A DNA stretch of 34,448 nucleotides from Spirochaetaceae bacterium (GTDB taxonomy: Bacteria; Spirochaetota; Spirochaetia; SZUA-6; Bin103), in NCBI GenBank assembly GCA_028821475.1, contig JAPPGB010000044.1:1-34448 (forward strand), in the 5' to 3' direction. Numbering within the stretch: position 1 is the first letter of the stretch; each line of letters opens with the position of its first letter. The notes under the pieces were generated by a model, which did not search any database, was not told the DNA's origin, and worked only from the letters and a program-made list of their open reading frames with translations. Below, one piece after another: positions 30,901-34,448 of this stretch. Position numbers and translations under genes: made by a program.

Positions 30901-30962
30901 CGTTCTCCGAACGCCTCCCACGTGAAGGGCAGCACCTGGTGCCGGAACAGTGGCTCGATCAT
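30897..30962 (-). CDS. 21-codon frame, repeat unit 1
   Basis: ATG at 30960-30962, 21 codons and TGA at 30897-30899. The peptide starts MIEPLFRHQVLPF and ends TWEAFGER. It shares 9 of the first 13 residues with unit 2 and the M50 start. Its ATG overlaps the stop codon of the NHL-repeat gene and its stop overlaps the start of unit 2, so four frames are linked by ATGA overlaps. The later half differs from unit 2, showing divergence. Confidence 0.45.
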   Translation of the reverse strand: MIEPLFRHQVLPFTWEAFGER

Positions 30963-31894
30963 CGCGCCGCGGGTGCCTCGAGGTCGTGGCGCAGCACCAC
31001 GTGGTGGTAGCGGTCCGCGGTGTACAGGGAGCCGGGCGCCCACGCCAGCGGCCCGATGATGGCGCGCCGGCCCAGGCCGACGTAGCCGGCGGCGATGGCG
31101 GGCTCGAAGGTGCCGTCCGGCGCGATCACCTGGATGCGGTAGTTGGAGCGGTCGGCCACGTACACGCGGTCACGGTCGTCCACCACCAGGCCGGAGGGGA
31201 AGATGAACGCGCCGGTTGTGCGCCCGCGCTCGCCCCACTCGGCCACGAACTCGCCATCGGCGGTGAACTTCTGCACCCGGTGGTTGTGCGCGTCCGCGAC
31301 CCACACGTTGCCGAGCGAGTCCACGGCCACGGCACGCACCTCCCGGAACTCGCCGGGCCGCGGACCCTCGCGTCCCCACGTGGCGAGGAAGGCGCCGTCG
31401 CCCGAGAAGCGCTGGATGCGATGGTTGCCGGTATCGGCCACGTACACGCCACCGTCCGGCGCCGCGGCGATCGCGCGCGGGCGGGCGAACTCGCCCGGAC
31501 CGCTGCCGTTGCCGCCCCAGGTGGTCAGCAACTCGCCGTCGGCGCTGAACTTCTGCACCCGGTGGGTGGTGAACTCCACCGTGTAGACGGCCCCGTCGCC
31601 GGCGACGGCGACACCGCTCAACCCCAGGAACTGTCCCGGCTCCGATCCCCAGGAACCGAACGAATCCACGAACTCCCCGTCCGCGGTCAGCTTCTGCACG
31701 CGGTGGTTGTCCGTGTCGGCGACGTACAGGAAGCCGGCAGCGTCGACGGCAATGTGCGCCGGGGTAAAGAACTCACCCGGCTCGAACCCGCGCGAGCCGA
31801 TAAGGGCTATCCTCTCGTCGTTGACCGCGCAACCCGCCCCGGCCACGACCAGGACGAACAGCAGCAACAAGCGGGTGGCGGCAACACGACGCAC
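30959..31894 (-). CDS. NHL-repeat lipoprotein (beta-propeller)
   Basis: A 311-residue exported protein. The signal peptide ends in the lipobox VVAGAGCAVN, so it is lipid-anchored. The body is a propeller of NHL repeats, about six blades, each with a form of the pattern VAVDSLGNVWVADAHNHRVQKFTADGEFV and a GxPGEF turn. NHL propellers bind proteins, peptides or other ligands; this one has no attached enzymatic domain. It is the first gene of the overlapping run leading to the M50 protease, and could act with it at the envelope. The GTG at 31892-31894 fits the signal peptide start. Confidence 0.88.
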   Translation of the reverse strand: MRRVAATRLLLLFVLVVAGAGCAVNDERIALIGSRGFEPGEFFTPAHIAVDAAGFLYVADTDNHRVQKLTADGEFVDSFGSWGSEPGQFLGLSGVAVAGDGAVYTVEFTTHRVQKFSADGELLTTWGGNGSGPGEFARPRAIAAAPDGGVYVADTGNHRIQRFSGDGAFLATWGREGPRPGEFREVRAVAVDSLGNVWVADAHNHRVQKFTADGEFVAEWGERGRTTGAFIFPSGLVVDDRDRVYVADRSNYRIQVIAPDGTFEPAIAAGYVGLGRRAIIGPLAWAPGSLYTADRYHHVVLRHDLEAPAAR

Positions 31895-32055
31895 GGATCA
31901 ATGGTCTGCAAGCAGCGCGCCACAGGCAAGCCGGTGGCCTCCGCTGCCCATAGAATGCGTACAGCGAATCGGCGCGACGCCGTGGGGCGAGCGGAGGACG
32001 GTGACTGTACCTGATCCGGGATGCGTCGGGTGACGAGGATGGGCGACTGTGACGG

Positions 32056-32893
32056 TCAGTCGTCGTCGCGGTGTTGCGCCAACCAGGGGGCGGCGAAGCC
32101 TACCAGCGCCTGTGCGCAGAGCAGCGTGCAACAGGCTTGGCCGGCCAATCCGGTGCGGGTAGTCGTGTCCTGCCGCTCGAAGGCAGCGCCTACCTCATCG
32201 AAGTCGTGTTCATCAATGTCGGGCTCGCGGTAACTTACCCAATCGCCTGACCCCGTCGACCAGGACCGGCGCGCCGGCCGGCTTCTTCTCCTGGTCGTCG
32301 CCGAGCGCGCGCCGTTCGGCAAAATGCAGCATGGTGTTGTTCCGGTGCCCGACCTTGCGCCCGACCCCCAGGAGCAGGACGTGGCCACCCAGGTCGTGGA
32401 CCACCGACAGAGGCGATCCTTCGCCCATCGGATCCTCAAGCCGCTGGGCGGCGACGATCGGTGCCGCGTACCGCCCGAGGGCCGCGAACGAACAGGACGG
32501 ATGATTGCTGCGAACCGCACCTGGCCAGGTACGGAATAACTCCGGGATAACGCCGATGAAGGTCGTGGGAGTGACGGCGGCGTCGAACGCCGGCATCGTC
32601 GCTCGGATCGTCTCCCGCCAGGCAGACGGCACCGGCGGATTCTCCCATCCCGCCGGGTCAGACAGGGCCGTGGAATGAGCGGGCATGACTATGGTGCCGG
32701 TCGTGCCTACTGCCTGCAGCAGCGCCCGGATCACGGCAACCGGCCCGCCGCAGACCCAGCCGATGGCGCTCAACGAGGAGTGGACCAGCACGACCATCCC
32801 TTCGTCCACTCCCAGCGTCCGCAAATCCGTGGCCAGAGACTGCTCTGTGGCCATCTCGTTTCCCGACGCGGCGATTACGTCCTGCTCGCTCAT
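32056..32893 (-). pseudogene. Aminoglycoside N3'-acetyltransferase (AAC(3)) gene with a frameshift
   Basis: The first part reads as an AAC(3)-family acetyltransferase: VLVHSSLSAIGWVCGGPVAVIRALLQAVG, TIVMPAHSTALSDP, RSNHPSCSFAALG, HDLGGHVLLLGVGRKVGHRNNTMLH. Near 32247 a single extra T changes the frame, so the reading ends early at 32213. The normal C-terminus continues in the other frame (DWVSYREPDIDEHDFDEVG, then QDTTTRTGLAGQACCTLLCAQALVGFA and the end at 32056). If the base is real the gene is inactive; a sequencing or assembly error is also possible. GGAGAG precedes the ATG at 32891-32893. Confidence 0.82.
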
Positions 32894-33449
32894 GTGTCTC
32901 TCCATCCAGCCCGAACCGTCCGACAGTATCACAAGCATTCCCGTATTACTGCATTGCATTCAGGTCGCGGAGGGTTGTTGCGACCTTACAATGCAAGCAA
33001 GCAAAGCAAGCACCTGGGCGGTGTGCAAGCAAACAGCGGTGGAGGCGGTTGACGAAGTCGGCACGCACCGATCTCAGCCCACCGCTGCGGTCGGCGCGGC
33101 AGCAGATGGGGGACCGGGCGGGCTGCCGCGGGCGCCGGTGGTCGTGAGGGCCCACGTCCCGGGCGGGTCGGACAAATCATTGCGGCGTGGGGTGGGTTCC
33201 TGCGCCGCCGTGGGCGGCGTCCGACCTGCAACAAAAATACTGCAGAAAAATCGGGCGCAGGGGTTGACGCACTTTGCCGCTGCCGCTGAAGGCCCCTGGC
33301 GGGCCGTGAAGTCCGCCAATGGTCTGCGACCGTCAAGTGGCCGAACGCGTGCCCCTGGAGCCGCCGATTCGCGCCCCACAGGCGCCGCAGTTACCGGGTC
33401 GAAGACCTGCAAGAAAGTGCTATCTACAGGCCAGTGTTATATTTAAGGC
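32894..33449. other. Gene-poor interval
   Basis: I find no convincing gene between the acetyltransferase and the HNH-type gene. It holds the inverted repeat at 32950-32995, followed by a low-complexity run of GCAAGCAA-like units (32991-33022). The remainder (33050-33440) is ordinary GC-rich sequence without recognisable coding similarity; open frames there have skewed composition. Confidence 0.6.
32950..32995. repeat. Long imperfect inverted repeat
   Basis: TGCATTG (32950-32956) pairs with CAATGCA (32989-32995) and AGGTCGC (32962-32968) with GCGACCT (32980-32986), giving a stem with a 5/2-base internal bulge and an 11-base loop. It lies 57 bases upstream of the acetyltransferase start. It may be a bidirectional hairpin, a protein-binding palindrome or the relic of a mobile element end. 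Confidence 0.5.
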
Positions 33450-34448
33450 ATGACAAACATGACCGGCGGGACCGCCAGACGACCCTTCAGCTCACTCGGT
33501 GATCAGCAGCTCCTCGAGCAGACCAGGCGCTTGGCGGCCAACCAGCGCGGCCTCGAGGTGCACATCCTGGACCATCTCGACGAGATCGACCGACGTGGGC
33601 TGGCGCTGCGGCGCGGGTTCTCGAGCCTGTTCGACTACGCGGTGCGGGAGTTGCGGTTCACCGATGCGGCCGCGCAACGGCGCATTCAGACCATGAGGTT
33701 GTGCCGGCGGCATGGCTGGGTGCGGGCCATGCTGCACAGCGGCGAGTTGAGTGTGACGTCGGCGGCGCAGTTGGAGACCGCGTTTGGCGCGGCCGAGCGC
33801 CAGTGCCGGCGAGCGAGCGCGCCCGTCGATGAGGAGCGCTGCGAAGGTCTGCATGGGCTGCCTGCTGCGCCGGGCGGAGCGGGAGACCAGGATGGCGAAG
33901 CGTCGGGAGCGGGAGCGGGGATGGCCGGTGCCGCGGCGATGACGGCAGCGTCGCCGCCCGGCGTGGCCGCCGTCGACCAGGAGGTGCGGTCGCTCGGTGA
34001 CGCCGGAGGCCGCGGGGCCCGGCACACCGGGAACGACGGCTGCAGCCGACCGCCGGACGAGCCGGAGGCGCGGTCGCTCGATGACGCCGGAGGCTACGGG
34101 GCCCGGCACACCGTGAGCGACCGTTGCAGCCCAACGTCGGACGGCTCGACGGCGCGGTCGCCCGGTGCCGCCGGAGGCCACGGGGCCCGGCGTACCGAGA
34201 GCGACCGTTACAGCCCATCGTCGGACGTCTCGGCGGCAGTCGGTGCCCGCCCGGCAGCGGCGGGTGCGCAGCCGGGTGGCCGATTGGATTCGAGTGCCGC
34301 CACCTCGGGCGCTGCACCGGCTTCGACGCCCGCCACGCTGCACGCGCCACCGCCTGCGGCGCCGGGGCGTGTACCGCGGCCCGGGCTCGCGGGTAACGAG
34401 GCGGCGGCCACGCCGGTGGTGCCGGTGGCGAGCCACGCGGCTGCGCAG
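33450..34448 (+). CDS. HNH-endonuclease-type (DUF222-like) protein, 5' part
   Basis: An open frame runs from 33450 off the window edge with no stop, 333 codons. The N-terminal helical domain (about residues 15-120) has LLEQTRRLAANQRGLEVHIL, LDEIDRRGLALRRGFSSLFDYAVREL and AAAQRRIQTMRL. That pattern precedes an HNH nuclease domain in a family often present in many genome copies. The HNH motif would lie beyond the window, so the nuclease call is inference. An Ala/Gly/Pro-rich linker (about 125-333) follows and contains three 28-residue repeats. ATG 33450 or ATG 33459 starts the gene; the AAGG at 33445 is better spaced for 33459. Confidence 0.72.
   Translation, partial: MTNMTGGTARRPFSSLGDQQLLEQTRRLAANQRGLEVHILDHLDEIDRRGLALRRGFSSLFDYAVRELRFTDAAAQRRIQTMRLCRRHGWVRAMLHSGELSVTSAAQLETAFGAAERQCRRASAPVDEERCEGLHGLPAAPGGAGDQDGEASGAGAGMAGAAAMTAASPPGVAAVDQEVRSLGDAGGRGARHTGNDGCSRPPDEPEARSLDDAGGYGARHTVSDRCSPTSDGSTARSPGAAGGHGARRTESDRYSPSSDVSAAVGARPAAAGAQPGGRLDSSAATSGAAPASTPATLHAPPPAAPGRVPRPGLAGNEAAATPVVPVASHAAAQ
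33987..34238 (+). repeat. Three 84-bp in-frame tandem repeats in the HNH-type gene
   Basis: Units begin at 33987, 34071 and 34155, each 84 bases (28 codons). They encode versions of ARSLDDAGGYGARHT followed by SDRCSPTSDGST. Copies differ at scattered positions but keep length and frame, as expected for a variable-length linker that grows and shrinks by recombination. Confidence 0.85.

Larger units (their letters stand above)
30777..30962 (-). repeat. 62-bp tandem repeat of the protease gene's 5' end (three units)
   Basis: On the minus strand three consecutive units begin at 30962, 30900 and 30838, exactly 62 bases apart. All start with the same junction CGATGATCGAG, in which TGA of the preceding frame overlaps ATG of the next. 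The third unit is the true start of the M50 gene. Units 2 and 3 encode the same 13 residues (MIELLFRGEVLLF) with 8 base changes, all synonymous; unit 1 is more diverged (MIEPLFRHQVLPF). 62 is not a multiple of 3, which is why each frame ends where the next begins. Confidence 0.85.

Noticed and set aside
33492-34436. A 314-codon minus-strand frame opposite the HNH-type gene
   Set aside because: Its product is Arg-rich with repeats mirroring the sense gene; the plus-strand frame has a recognisable helical domain and no stop to the window edge.
1-34448. CRISPR arrays, tRNA or rRNA genes, and intact insertion sequences
   Set aside because: I saw no regularly spaced repeat-spacer pattern, no cloverleaf with a TPsiC-like arm and no transposase motif. 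A tRNA or profile search would be needed to exclude them fully.

Overview
The window is GC-rich bacterial chromosomal DNA, packed with genes and mostly core-metabolic in character. It holds about 35 supported genes or gene remnants and no rRNA, tRNA, CRISPR array or intact transposon that I can see. The lineage cannot be fixed from sequence reading alone. A single-domain bacterial histone, a MurA with Asp in place of the catalytic Cys, a zinc-free L31 and a family-5 peptide-binding protein with an Ala-Gly-Gly type signal end would together fit a high-GC spirochaete-like environmental bacterium. That assignment is inference only.

Layout. Positions 1-5254 (minus strand) form a run trpS - htpG - family 2 glycosyltransferase - OmpR-type response regulator - start of a membrane sensor kinase. 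Positions 5320-7136 (plus) are a lower-GC accessory patch with a HigB/HigA toxin-antitoxin pair behind a GTTAC-repeat operator and a solitary TSPPYW DNA methyltransferase. Positions 7246-12206 (minus) carry a DUF402 protein, an alkyltransferase-like DNA repair protein, then purM, a NYN-LOTUS protein, 3-methyladenine glycosylase (tag) and a PurO-type IMP cyclohydrolase, so two purine-synthesis enzymes lie in one run. folC (plus) follows at 12269. Positions 13763-17916 (minus) carry a bacterial histone, a voltage-gated K+ channel with a zinc-ribbon tail, murA, rpmE2 (L31 type B), an unknown membrane-anchored protein and an internally deleted enolase-superfamily gene. A CaiB-type CoA-transferase (plus) and two tandem FG-GAP/ASPIC lipoproteins (minus) end at 23046.

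From 23087 a peptide ABC transporter is encoded on the plus strand. Its binding protein ends in a strong terminator, and a 2.9-kb stretch of small and decayed genes (ParD with a ParE stub, an ABC ATPase tail, a MNT/HEPN pair, a coiled-coil membrane protein, a deazaflavin-type reductase) separates it from the two permease genes at 28049-30180. No ATPase genes follow.

Positions 30188-31894 (minus) hold an NHL-propeller lipoprotein and a site-2-type M50 protease. They are joined by two 21-codon open frames that repeat the start of the protease gene with a 62-bp period; every junction is an ATGA stop/start overlap. This is the most unusual structure in the window. The last part contains a frameshifted aminoglycoside 3-N-acetyltransferase, a 0.55-kb gene-poor stretch with an inverted repeat, and the start of an HNH-endonuclease-type protein with three 84-bp tandem repeats that runs off the end.
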